Source of the DNA: Streptomyces kurssanovii
Lineage (GTDB): Bacteria > Actinomycetota > Actinomycetes > Streptomycetales > Streptomycetaceae
DNA length: 64,000 bases
Direction of reading: 5' to 3'
Assembly: GCF_014649695.1 (NCBI RefSeq)
Contig: NZ_BMTN01000003.1
Span: 496,001-560,000, forward strand
In this document: positions 26,510 to 36,217 of the stretch, piece by piece
How positions within the stretch are numbered: position 1 is the stretch's first letter
Layout of the letters: each line of letters starts with the position of its first letter
The notes under the pieces: model-generated
The model's database searches: none
What the model was told of the DNA's origin: nothing
What the model saw: the letters and a program-made list of their open reading frames with translations, nothing else
Position numbers and translations under genes: made by a program

Positions 26510-27574
26510 TCAGTCCGACGTCTTCACGCCGACCTGTGACCAGGCCTTGAGCACGGCCTCGTGTTCCTCGCCCTCGCCGTAGCGGGCCGCGGCCGCGGCC
26601 ACCGTCAGGCGGGCGAAGCTTCCGAAGTCGGCGTCCACCGTCAGCTCGCCGCCGGTCAGCACGTCGAACCAGATCTGTCCGGCCCGCTCCCAGGCGCGCC
26701 CGCCGAGCCGGGTGGCCAGCAGGTAGAAGGCGTGGTTGGGGATGCCGGAGTTGATGTGGACGCCGCCGTTGTCGCGACCGGTGCGGACGTAGTCCTGCAT
26801 GGTCGCCGGCTGCGGGTCCTTGCCCAGCACGTCGTCGTCGTACGCGGTCCCCGGCGCCTTCATCGACCGCAGCGCGACGCCCTCGACCCGGGGCGCGAGC
26901 AGGCCGGCGCCGATCAGCCAGTCGGCCTCCTCCGCGCTCTGTCCGAGCGTGCGCTGCTTGACCAGGGACCCCAGCACGTCGGACACCGACTCGTTGAGGG
27001 CGCCGGGCTGGCCGAAGTAGCTGAGGTTGGCCGTGTACTGGGTCAGGCCGTGCGCCAGCTCGTGGGCGATGACGTCGACCGCGACGGTGAAGTCGAGGAA
27101 GATCTCGCCGTCACCGTCGCCGAAGACCATCTGCTCGCCGTTCCAGAAGGCGTTCCCGTACTTCTCGTCGTAGTGGACGGACGCGTCCAGCGGCAGTCCC
27201 GCGCCGTCGATGGAGCTGCGCCCGTAGGCGGTGAGCAGCTCGAAGGTGGCGCCGAGGCCCGCGTACGCGCGGTTGACGGTGGCGTCCTTGACGGCCTCCT
27301 CGCCCTCGCCGCGGGCCCGGATGCCGGGGAGGTCCGTGCCGCCACGGGCGTCGTAGACGGTCCGGCGCGGGCCGTCGGCCGGGGCGGCGACCGGGCGTGC
27401 CGCGGCGCCCAGGACCGTGGTCAGCCGACGGCCGGTGCGCTGCGCGGCGTCGGCCTGGAGCGTGCGCCGGGCCGGGCCGGACACGGCGGGGTCGTCGGCC
27501 CGGGCGAGCTTGTCGAGGATGTGCGGCGGCACGATGCCGCAGAAGACCGGGGTGCGAATGTCCATGAGCGGCAC
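26510..27574 (-). CDS. M4 family metallopeptidase, protealysin-like
   Basis: A 354-residue thermolysin-family zinc protease. The N-terminal segment (CGIVPPHILDKLA) is the short propeptide typical of protealysin-like proteases, not a signal peptide. The zinc motif is HELAHG with downstream ALNESVSDVLG (third ligand and conserved Asp), and the C-terminal domain has the HINSGIPNHAFYLLA active-site region. Start is a GTG at 27574; an ATG three codons later is an alternative. Lack of a secretion signal and the neighbouring inhibitor suggest intracellular storage or unconventional export. Confidence 0.9.
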   Translation of the reverse strand: MPLMDIRTPVFCGIVPPHILDKLARADDPAVSGPARRTLQADAAQRTGRRLTTVLGAAARPVAAPADGPRRTVYDARGGTDLPGIRARGEGEEAVKDATVNRAYAGLGATFELLTAYGRSSIDGAGLPLDASVHYDEKYGNAFWNGEQMVFGDGDGEIFLDFTVAVDVIAHELAHGLTQYTANLSYFGQPGALNESVSDVLGSLVKQRTLGQSAEEADWLIGAGLLAPRVEGVALRSMKAPGTAYDDDVLGKDPQPATMQDYVRTGRDNGGVHINSGIPNHAFYLLATRLGGRAWERAGQIWFDVLTGGELTVDADFGSFARLTVAAAAARYGEGEEHEAVLKAWSQVGVKTSD

Positions 27575-27635
27575 AGTGGCACTGAGTGATTACCCTGTCG
27601 CGGAAAGTGAGACCGGTTAGCGAAATGGAGTGATA

Positions 27636-27649
27636 GGTCATATTTGACC
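27636..27649. promoter_or_regulatory. Small inverted repeat upstream of the M4 protease gene
   Basis: GGTCA-TATT-TGACC sits 62 nt upstream of the M4 protease start in an AT-richer patch. It is a candidate operator; no regulator can be named. Confidence 0.35.
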
Positions 27650-27708
27650 GTTACTGATCGGTCGTCCCGCATACTGGAACAGGTCCCACGCTCCCGCCGA
27701 GGCTCGGC

Positions 27709-27714
27709 TAGTCT
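27709..27714 (+). promoter_or_regulatory. -10 element of the leuA leader transcript
   Basis: TAGTCT fits the TANNNT consensus and lies 10 nt before the ATG of the leader peptide, so the transcript would begin a few bases before it. No good -35 is visible. Confidence 0.5.
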
Positions 27715-27724
27715 GCTGTGCATC

Positions 27725-29622
<1,898 letters not shown>

Positions 29623-29644
29623 TACGCCGGTCGAATCGTCCCGG

Positions 29645-29681
29645 TCGCCGGGCCTGCCCTGATCACGGGAGGGCCCGGCGA
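29645..29681 (+). terminator. leuA terminator
   Basis: A 10-bp stem, TCGCCGGGCC with GGCCCGGCGA, and a 17-nt loop, followed by TTTG, begins 23 nt after the leuA stop. Confidence 0.75.
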
Positions 29682-29827
29682 TTTGCGTCGCTGTGCACGC
29701 AGTTGTGCCAGGGAGCGGAATCGGCCATGTCGATTCAGGCTCCTTCCGGGGTGCTGACGCGACATCATCCATGTGGCTAACATCACGTCAACGCGGCAGC
29801 GCTGCCGCAGCTTCATGGAGGTGCGAC

Positions 29828-30523
29828 GTGCTGCCAGCCCGGAGATTGTTCGTCCGAAAACTGCGGGTATGCGGCATTCATACGTCCTGGAACACCGTGG
29901 GTGACGGCGAGTTCTTCTGCCCCGAATGCGGAGGCGACCGCAACTACCGCCGCCGCACCGGCCGCCGCCGCTTCACCGTCCTCGGAGTGCCCCTGCTGCC
30001 GCGCGGCCTCGCCGGCCCCGTCGTCGAATGCGCCGCCTGCCACAGCCACTTCGGCACGGACGTCCTCGACCACCCCACCACCGGGCGCTTCTCCGCGATG
30101 CTCAGGGACGCGGTCCACACCGTCGCCCTCGCCGTCCTCGCCTCCGGAGGCACCTCCTCCCGTACCGTCCGCGAGACCGCCGTACAGGCGGTGCGCGCGG
30201 CGGGGCTCGACGACTGCACGGAGGACCAGCTCACCTCCCTGATCGAGGCCCTCGCCGCCGACACCGGCCGGTACGTCGCGGACGCCGGACCGTACGGCGC
30301 GGCGCTCGCCATCGAGCTCCACGAGGCGCTGGAGCCGCTCGCGCCCCACCTTGCTCCCGCCGGACGGGAGTCGATCCTGCTCCAGGGTGCGCGCATCGCC
30401 CTCGCGGACGGCCCCTACACCCCCGCCGAGCGCGAGGTCCTCACCACGGTCGGCGCGGCCCTCCAGTTCTGCGACGACGACACCGAGCAGCTCCTGGAGA
30501 CGGCGGCGCACACGCCGTTCTGA
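29828..30523 (+). CDS. Zinc-ribbon plus TerB-domain protein
   Basis: A 231-residue protein. The N-terminal zinc ribbon has two Cys pairs, FFCPECGGDRNY and VVECAACHSHFG, separated by a beta hairpin (RRFTVLGVPLLP). The C-terminal 140 residues resemble the TerB (tellurite-resistance B) helical domain, with DGPYTPAEREVLTTVGAAL as the typical acidic metal-binding signature. The GTG at 29828 has GGAGG 6 nt upstream. Function is unknown; TerB domains often bind calcium and act in stress responses. It stands alone between leuA and the MMPL gene. Confidence 0.75.
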   Translation: MLPARRLFVRKLRVCGIHTSWNTVGDGEFFCPECGGDRNYRRRTGRRRFTVLGVPLLPRGLAGPVVECAACHSHFGTDVLDHPTTGRFSAMLRDAVHTVALAVLASGGTSSRTVRETAVQAVRAAGLDDCTEDQLTSLIEALAADTGRYVADAGPYGAALAIELHEALEPLAPHLAPAGRESILLQGARIALADGPYTPAEREVLTTVGAALQFCDDDTEQLLETAAHTPF

Positions 30524-30606
30524 CGCCGCCGGAGCGCGCCGAGCGTCCCGGCCCGCGGGGCCCTGCGGCAGGCGGAGAGTCACGACGGGGGCGCCGTGCC
30601 CACGGG

Positions 30607-30653
30607 CCGTACTTCCCGTGCCGTACTCTCCCCGCCGTACTCCCCGGGGAGTA
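30607..30653. repeat. CCGTACT triple repeat (14-bp period) ending in a 16-bp palindrome
   Basis: CCGTACT recurs at 30607, 30621 and 30635, exactly 14 bp apart. The last copy runs into the perfect palindrome TACTCCCCGGGGAGTA (30638-30653). The block lies 130 nt upstream of the MMPL start. It could be a clustered operator or a terminator for the gene before it. Confidence 0.7.
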
Positions 30654-30782
30654 ACGCACCCCGCGGGCCACCCTGCGCAGTAGCGCCCATCTCGCCCGCG
30701 CGTGCGACGAAACCTCCCCTGCCCGGCGGAAGTCTGGTGGTGCATCCAGCCACCGGACGCCCGTGACGAAGGGGAGACACCC

Positions 30783-32918
30783 ATGGGGCCCGCCGCACCG
30801 ACCGCGACCGCACCACCACCCACCAGGCCGACCGCCCGCCGCAGGGCCCTGCCCTGGGCGGTCCTCGTCCTGTGGATCGCAGCCGTCGCCCTCGCCGTCC
30901 CCTTCGCGGGGAAGCTCGGCGACGCACAGCGCGACAACATCGTCGACTACCTCCCCGCGAGCGCCGACTCCACCCAGGTCGCCAAGGTCGAACAGGCGCT
31001 GCCCGGCGGCGAGTCCACCGAGCTGGTCGTCGTCTACCACCGCGACGGCGGGCTCACCGCCGCGGACCGCACCCACGCACAGCAGCAGGTGGAGGGGATC
31101 AACGGCGCCCACGAGTTCGAGGGCGGCGCGCCGCGGGGCATCCCGTCGAAGGACGGCACGACCCTGATGTACCCGATGTCGACCACCGCACCCGGCACCG
31201 ACAACGACGCCCGCATCGCGCTCGTCGACGACGTGCGGGAACGGCTCGGTGCCGACCCGGTCGAGGGTCTCGGCACCGAACTCGGCGGCCCAGGCGCCCT
31301 GGCGACCGACATGGAGAAGGTCTTCGAGACCATCGACGGCACGCTCATGGTCGCGACCGTGCTCGTCGTCGCCGTGCTGCTCGTCCTCACCTACCGCAGC
31401 CCGTTCCTGTGGCTCGTGCCGCTCACCGTCGTCGGCTTCGCGGCCGTCGCCTCCCGCGCCGTCGTCTACGGGCTCATCCAGGGCTTCGACCTCACCGTCA
31501 CCAGCCAGAGCGCCGCGATCATGACCGTCCTCGTGTTCGGCGCGGGCACCGACTACGCGCTGCTGCTCGTCGCCCGTTACCGGGAGGAGCTGCGCCGCGT
31601 CGAGCAGCCGTACGACGCGATGCTCGCCGCCCTGCGCGGCTGCGGTCCCGCCGTCGTCGCCTCCTCCGGCACCGTCGCCGCCGGGCTGCTGTGCCTGCTC
31701 GCCGCCGACCTCAACAGCGCCAGCGGACTCGGCCCGGTCGGCGCGGTCGGTGTCGTGTGCTCGCTGGCCGCGATGCTCACCCTGCTGCCCGCCGTCCTCG
31801 TGCTCCTCGGCCGCCGGGTGTTCTGGCCGCTGGTGCCCGCCTACGGCTCCGAGCCGAAGCAACGCCGTTCGCTGTTCGCCGCGATGGGCAGCTCCGCCGG
31901 CCGCCGGCCCGGCGCGGTCCTCGTGTCCGGGGCGCTGCTGCTCGGTGCGCTGGCGCTCGGCGTGTTCAACCTGCCGGGCAACCTCGCCCAGGAGGACACC
32001 TTCACCGAGCGGCCCGAGTCCGTCTCCGCGATGAAGGTCCTCGCGGAGGCGTACCCGGACCGCAGCAGTCAGCCGATCAGCATCGTCGCCCCCACCGACA
32101 AGGCGGATCAGGCGCTGGCGCAGGCCCGCCGCACCGAGGGCGTCGCCGCGGCGGGGACCGGCCGTTCCGGAGGCGGCTGGACGGAGATCACCGTCTTCGC
32201 GAAGGACGCACCGGAGAGCGCGGGCGAGACCGCCACCATCGAGGCCCTGCGGGCGGGGCTCGACGGCAGCCACGTCGGCGGGCCCAGCGCCCAGCAGCTG
32301 GACCTGGCCGACACCAACGCCCGCGACCAGAAGATCGTCATCCCGCTCGTCCTCGGCGCGGTCCTGCTGATCCTCGTGGTCCTGCTCCGCAGCCTCGTCG
32401 CACCCCTGATCCTCACCGCGGCCGTCGTCGCCGTGTGGGGGGCCGTCATGGGCCTCGGCGGACTGCTCTTCGAGCCGGTCTTCGGGTTCGCCGGGCTCGA
32501 CCCGAGCACGCCGCTGCTGTCGTTCGTCTTCCTCGTCGCCCTCGGGGTCGACTACGGCATCTTCCTGATGCACCGGATGCGTGAGGAGTCCCTGTCGGGC
32601 GCCGAGCCCGGGACGGCGGCGCTCACCGCCCTGCGCACGACCGGCGGGGTGATCGCCTCCGCGGGCATCGTGCTCGCGGCGACGTTCACCGTCCTGATGA
32701 ACCTCCCGCTGGTGCCGCTCTTCGAGATGGGCTTCCTGGTGGCGGTCGGCGTCCTGCTGGACACGTTCCTCGTCCGCACGTACCTGGTGACCTCTGCGAG
32801 CCTGCTGCTGGGGCGGCGGGTGTGGTGGCCGGGACCGCTGAGCCGCCGCCCGGCGGGGGAGCCGGAGCCGGCGACGCGGGCGGCACGCGAGCCGCAACCG
32901 GCGGGCGACACCCGCTAG
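30783..32918 (+). CDS. MMPL family (RND-type) transporter
   Basis: A 711-residue membrane protein. It has two repeats, each with a long hydrophobic block after a big extracellular loop, about 12 TM segments in all. The RND motifs with buried acidic residues are visible as FGAGTDYALLLVARYREEL in the first half and VALGVDYGIFLMHRMREE in the second. MMPL proteins export lipids, drugs or siderophores; the cargo here is unknown. The ATG at 30783 has AAGGGGAG 7-14 nt upstream. It is followed by a NarL-type two-component system on the same strand, across repeat copy B. Confidence 0.93.
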   Translation: MGPAAPTATAPPPTRPTARRRALPWAVLVLWIAAVALAVPFAGKLGDAQRDNIVDYLPASADSTQVAKVEQALPGGESTELVVVYHRDGGLTAADRTHAQQQVEGINGAHEFEGGAPRGIPSKDGTTLMYPMSTTAPGTDNDARIALVDDVRERLGADPVEGLGTELGGPGALATDMEKVFETIDGTLMVATVLVVAVLLVLTYRSPFLWLVPLTVVGFAAVASRAVVYGLIQGFDLTVTSQSAAIMTVLVFGAGTDYALLLVARYREELRRVEQPYDAMLAALRGCGPAVVASSGTVAAGLLCLLAADLNSASGLGPVGAVGVVCSLAAMLTLLPAVLVLLGRRVFWPLVPAYGSEPKQRRSLFAAMGSSAGRRPGAVLVSGALLLGALALGVFNLPGNLAQEDTFTERPESVSAMKVLAEAYPDRSSQPISIVAPTDKADQALAQARRTEGVAAAGTGRSGGGWTEITVFAKDAPESAGETATIEALRAGLDGSHVGGPSAQQLDLADTNARDQKIVIPLVLGAVLLILVVLLRSLVAPLILTAAVVAVWGAVMGLGGLLFEPVFGFAGLDPSTPLLSFVFLVALGVDYGIFLMHRMREESLSGAEPGTAALTALRTTGGVIASAGIVLAATFTVLMNLPLVPLFEMGFLVAVGVLLDTFLVRTYLVTSASLLLGRRVWWPGPLSRRPAGEPEPATRAAREPQPAGDTR

Positions 32919-32930
32919 CCCCGCGGGGCA

Positions 32931-33203
32931 TGTTCCCGGCCCCGCCCGCCCCTTCCCATGACCGGGCTCCGCCCGGACCCGTTCGCGGGGGCCCCGCCGG
33001 ACCCCGCGCCCCGATCGCCGGCGGGGCTTGGAACACCCCGCCGCCGGCTGGGCTTGCCGCGCGGCGGCAATCCCGGCCCGGCCGGCGCTTGAGACCGGCG
33101 CGCCACGCGCGGTACGCCGCTCGCAGGGCGGTAGGGGTCCGGGCGCGGCCCGGTACGGGGCCTTGGGCCTGCCCCGGTCACGGGAAGGGGCGGGGTGGGG
33201 AAA
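32931..33203. repeat. Dispersed palindromic intergenic repeat, copy B
   Basis: This copy has a left arm reading GCCCGCCCCTTCCCATGACC and the matching inverted right arm GGTCACGGGAAGGGGCGGGG, ending in GTGGGG. The interior is full of GC-rich inverted repeats. It occupies the gap between the MMPL gene and the histidine kinase and is related to copies A and C by the shared arm. Confidence 0.75.
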
Positions 33204-33230
33204 ACACAACTCCTGGACCAGGATGGACCC

Positions 33231-34436
33231 GTGCCGCACCCACCCCGCCCCCGCCTCGGCGAGCGCGTGCTGAACGCCGTCAGCCGCGACCCCCTCACCG
33301 TCCCCGGCCGCACCCGCAACGACGCCGTCATCGCCGCGGCCATCGGCGTCCTGTCCCTCGCGCTCGCGCTGCTCGTCGACGACGGCCGCAGGCCGGACGC
33401 CCTGGGCTGGGCGCTCCTGGCGGGGAGCGTCGTGCCGCTCGTGTGGCGGCGCTCGCACCCTGGCCTCGTCCTGGCCGCCGTACTGCTGTGCGTCGGGCCG
33501 TACCACGCGCTGGACAACACCCATGCCGCGCCGGTGCCCGCGTCCCTGGTCGCCCTCTACACCGTGGCCGTGACCGGGCGCCCGCTGTACACCTTCTTCG
33601 TCGGCTGTCTGGTCATCGGCATCAGCCTGTCCGTCATGTTCAACGTCGGTACACACGAGGGCCTGGAGGCCCTGCGCACCTCGGGCTGGATCCTCGCCGT
33701 CCTCGTCCTGGGCGTCGACGTGCGCACCTACCGCCACTACATCGCCTCCGTCGTGGGCCGTGCCGAACGGGCCGAGCGCACCCGCGAGGAGGAGGCAGCA
33801 CGCCGGGTCGCGGAGGAGCGGCTGCGGATCGCACGCGATCTGCACGACCTGCTCGCGCACTCCATCACCCTCATCGGCGTGCAGACGTCCGTCGCCTCCC
33901 ACGTCCTCAGCGTCGACCCGGACCGGCTGGACCGGGCGGCGATCGCCAAGGCGCTCGACGACATCGCGGAGACATGCCGTACCGCGCGCGGTGAACTGCG
34001 CACCACGCTGGAGGTCCTGCGCACCGACGGCCCCGACTGCGACGGCCCGCTGCCGGACCTGGCGGCGCTGCCGGATCTGGTGCGGACGGCCGGCGCCGAA
34101 CTCGCCCTGCGTACGGGGGAGTCGGTGATGCCGCCCGCCGTGGAGGCGGCCGCGTACCGGATCGTGCAGGAGTCGCTGACGAACGCGGTGCGGCACGGCG
34201 GAGCGGGGGTACGTATCGCGGTGACGGTGGTCCGGGAGGAGGACGCCCTGCGGGTCCACGTCACCGACGACGGTGCCGCGGAGCCTCCGGTGCCCGGCTC
34301 AGGTTTCGGCATCCTCGGGATGCGGGAGCGGGCCCGCAGCGTGGGCGGCACGCTGTCGGCCGGTCCGCGCGGCGGAGCAGCCGGTTTCGAGGTCGCCGCG
34401 ATCCTGCCCCTTCAGCCCACGGAGGCCACCGCATGA
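33231..34436 (+). CDS. Sensor histidine kinase (HisKA_3, NarL-partner type)
   Basis: A 401-residue membrane sensor kinase. Four to five hydrophobic segments in the first 150 residues are followed by a coiled-coil linker (RAERTREEEAARRVAEER), the phosphoacceptor ARDLHDLLAHSITLI (His about 207) and a HATPase domain with RIVQESLTNAVRHG (N box) and GFGILGMRERARSVGG (G box). The frame runs to 33195, but that part lies in repeat B; the GTG at 33231 has CAGGAT 6 nt upstream. Overlap ATGA with the response regulator. The signal is unknown. Confidence 0.9.
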   Translation: MPHPPRPRLGERVLNAVSRDPLTVPGRTRNDAVIAAAIGVLSLALALLVDDGRRPDALGWALLAGSVVPLVWRRSHPGLVLAAVLLCVGPYHALDNTHAAPVPASLVALYTVAVTGRPLYTFFVGCLVIGISLSVMFNVGTHEGLEALRTSGWILAVLVLGVDVRTYRHYIASVVGRAERAERTREEEAARRVAEERLRIARDLHDLLAHSITLIGVQTSVASHVLSVDPDRLDRAAIAKALDDIAETCRTARGELRTTLEVLRTDGPDCDGPLPDLAALPDLVRTAGAELALRTGESVMPPAVEAAAYRIVQESLTNAVRHGGAGVRIAVTVVREEDALRVHVTDDGAAEPPVPGSGFGILGMRERARSVGGTLSAGPRGGAAGFEVAAILPLQPTEATA

Positions 34437-35116
34437 GCCCGACGAATCCGATCCGCGTCCTGCTCGCCGACGACCAGACGCTGGTGCGCGCGGCCTTCGC
34501 GATGCTCGTCGAGTCGGCCCGCGACATGGAGGTCGTCGCCCAGGCGGGCACGGGCGCGGAGGCGGTCGAACTGGCCCGCAGCGAACGGGCCGACCTCGTC
34601 GTCATGGACATCCGCATGCCGGAACTCGACGGCATCGAGGCCACCCGGCTGATCGCGGCGGACGACGACCTGGCGGGCGTCAAGGTGCTCGTCCTGACCA
34701 CGTACGACACCGACGAGCACATCATGGAGGCGCTGCGCGCGGGCGCGTCGGGCTTCCTGGTGAAGGACACCCGGCCGGCCGATCTGCTGGCGGCGATCCG
34801 CACGGTCGCGGCCGGCGAGTCGCTGCTCTCCCCGGGGCCGACGTCCCGCCTGATCGCCCGGGTCCTGAGCGCCCCGCAGGTCCCCGCGCCGAACGGCGCG
34901 GGCGGCCCGGACGTCCTCACGGACCGCGAACGCCAGGTCCTGGCACTGGTGGCCCGGGGCCTGAACAACACGGAGATCGCCGAGTCGCTGGGCCTGAGCC
35001 CGCTGACGGCCAAGACCCATGTCAGCCGCATCATGAGCAAACTGTGCGCCCGGGACCGGGCCCAACTGGTGATCGTGGCCTACGAGTCGGGGCTGGTGGT
35101 CCCGGGCGAGGGATGA
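34433..35116 (+). CDS. LuxR/NarL family response regulator
   Basis: A 227-residue DNA-binding response regulator. The receiver domain has the acidic pair LLADDQTLVR, the phosphoacceptor VVMDIRMPELDG (Asp about 58), VLTTYD and the Lys of FLVKDTRP. The GerE/LuxR HTH is LTDRERQVLALVARGLNN and SPLTAKTHVSRIMSKL. It starts inside the last codons of the kinase gene (4-nt overlap), so the two form a pair. The adjacent MMPL exporter is a plausible target. Confidence 0.94.
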   Translation: MSPTNPIRVLLADDQTLVRAAFAMLVESARDMEVVAQAGTGAEAVELARSERADLVVMDIRMPELDGIEATRLIAADDDLAGVKVLVLTTYDTDEHIMEALRAGASGFLVKDTRPADLLAAIRTVAAGESLLSPGPTSRLIARVLSAPQVPAPNGAGGPDVLTDRERQVLALVARGLNNTEIAESLGLSPLTAKTHVSRIMSKLCARDRAQLVIVAYESGLVVPGEG

Positions 35117-35237
35117 GCCGGGGCCCGCCGGCTGACCAATGCCCTTCCCCGCGACCGGCCGGGCGCGATCACGGCGCGTGGCCGGAATCGGTGCCTTGTC
35201 GACCCGAAGCCGTACCCCAACAATGCGCATGACAAGT

Positions 35238-35252
35238 CGGAGTGTCACTCCG
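35238..35252 (+). promoter_or_regulatory. Inverted repeat upstream of the secreted protease gene
   Basis: CGGAGTG-T-CACTCCG, 34 nt before the ATG. It lies in the probable 5' leader and can act as an operator or an RNA hairpin. A -10-like CAACAAT (35219-35225) precedes it. Confidence 0.4.
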
Positions 35253-35285
35253 GCCCCACCCGTCGCATTGAGGGGACCCCCCCAC

Positions 35286-36113
35286 ATGAACAAGCCTCTC
35301 GCCGGCGCGCTGCTCGCGTTCGCGCTCCTCGGAGCGGGCGCAGCACCCGCCGTCGCCGCCGAAGCGGACGTCTCCGCCAAGGCGGTGGACTTCGCCGGAA
35401 CGGTCGCGCTCAGCAACTGCTCCGGTTCCGTGGTCCGTACTGCCGCCGCGCAGCCGAACGACCCCGCGCTCGTCATGTCCAACGGCCACTGTCTGGAGAC
35501 GGGCTTCCCCGCCCCCGGCCAGGTGGTGGTCGACCGTGCGTCCTCCCGCAGCTTCGGCCTGCTCAACTCCGCAGGGACGCGCGTCGCCACCCTGCGGGCG
35601 AGCAAGATCGCCTACGGGACGATGACCGACACCGACGTCTCGCTGTACCAACTCACCAGCACCTACGGCCAGATCGAGTCCCGCTACGGCATCAAGGCGC
35701 TGGAGCTGAGCGCCGCGCGTCCGGCGCAGGGCACGGACATCAAGGTCGTCTCCGGGTACTGGAAGCGGATCTACAGCTGCGACATCGACGGGTTCGCCTA
35801 CCGCCTCAAGGAAGGCTCGTGGACCTGGAAGGACTCCGTCCGCTACACCTCCGGCTGCGACACCATCGGCGGCACCTCGGGCTCGCCCGTCGTCGACACC
35901 GCCACCGGCAAGGTCGTCGCCGTCAACAACACCGGCAACGAGAGCGGCGGGCGCTGCACGGACAACAACCCCTGCGAGGTCGACGAGAACGGCGTCGTCA
36001 CCGTCAGGGAGGGCATCAACTACGGGCAGCAGACCTACACTCTGGCCGCCTGCATAGGCCCCGGCAGCCGCGTCGACCTGAACCGCCCCGGCTGCACGGT
36101 GCCCAAGCCGTAG
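35286..36113 (+). CDS. Secreted trypsin-like serine protease
   Basis: A 275-residue exported protease with a clear Sec signal peptide (MNKPLAGALLAFALLGAGAA, cleavage near AVAAEA). The S1 catalytic triad is visible as His in MSNGHCLE, Asp in MTDTDVSLY and Ser in IGGTSGSPVVD. Six cysteines could form disulfides. No membrane anchor is seen. The ATG at 35286 has GAGGGGA upstream. Substrate unknown. Confidence 0.88.
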   Translation: MNKPLAGALLAFALLGAGAAPAVAAEADVSAKAVDFAGTVALSNCSGSVVRTAAAQPNDPALVMSNGHCLETGFPAPGQVVVDRASSRSFGLLNSAGTRVATLRASKIAYGTMTDTDVSLYQLTSTYGQIESRYGIKALELSAARPAQGTDIKVVSGYWKRIYSCDIDGFAYRLKEGSWTWKDSVRYTSGCDTIGGTSGSPVVDTATGKVVAVNNTGNESGGRCTDNNPCEVDENGVVTVREGINYGQQTYTLAACIGPGSRVDLNRPGCTVPKP

Positions 36114-36166
36114 GAGCGCGCGGAGAACCGGACCGGCGCGGCCGGCCGGCGCACCCGGGAACGCGC

Positions 36167-36199
36167 ACGGGCCCGGCGGCATGATGCCACCGGGCCCGT
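36167..36199. terminator. Bidirectional terminator between protease and FNR genes
   Basis: A perfect 10-bp stem, ACGGGCCCGG with CCGGGCCCGT, encloses the smaller GGCAT-G-ATGCC hairpin. It lies between convergent genes. Confidence 0.75.
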
Positions 36200-36217
36200 C
36201 CCGCGTCGTGAGCGGTG

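Noticed and set aside
33195-33230. Upstream ATG extending the histidine kinase by 12 codons.
   Set aside because: It starts inside repeat copy B; the GTG at 33231 has a -10 element at the usual leaderless spacing.
30441-34259. 1272-codon minus-strand ORF across the MMPL and kinase genes.
   Set aside because: It is the antisense shadow of three genes; its composition is low-complexity Arg/Gly/Ala-rich.
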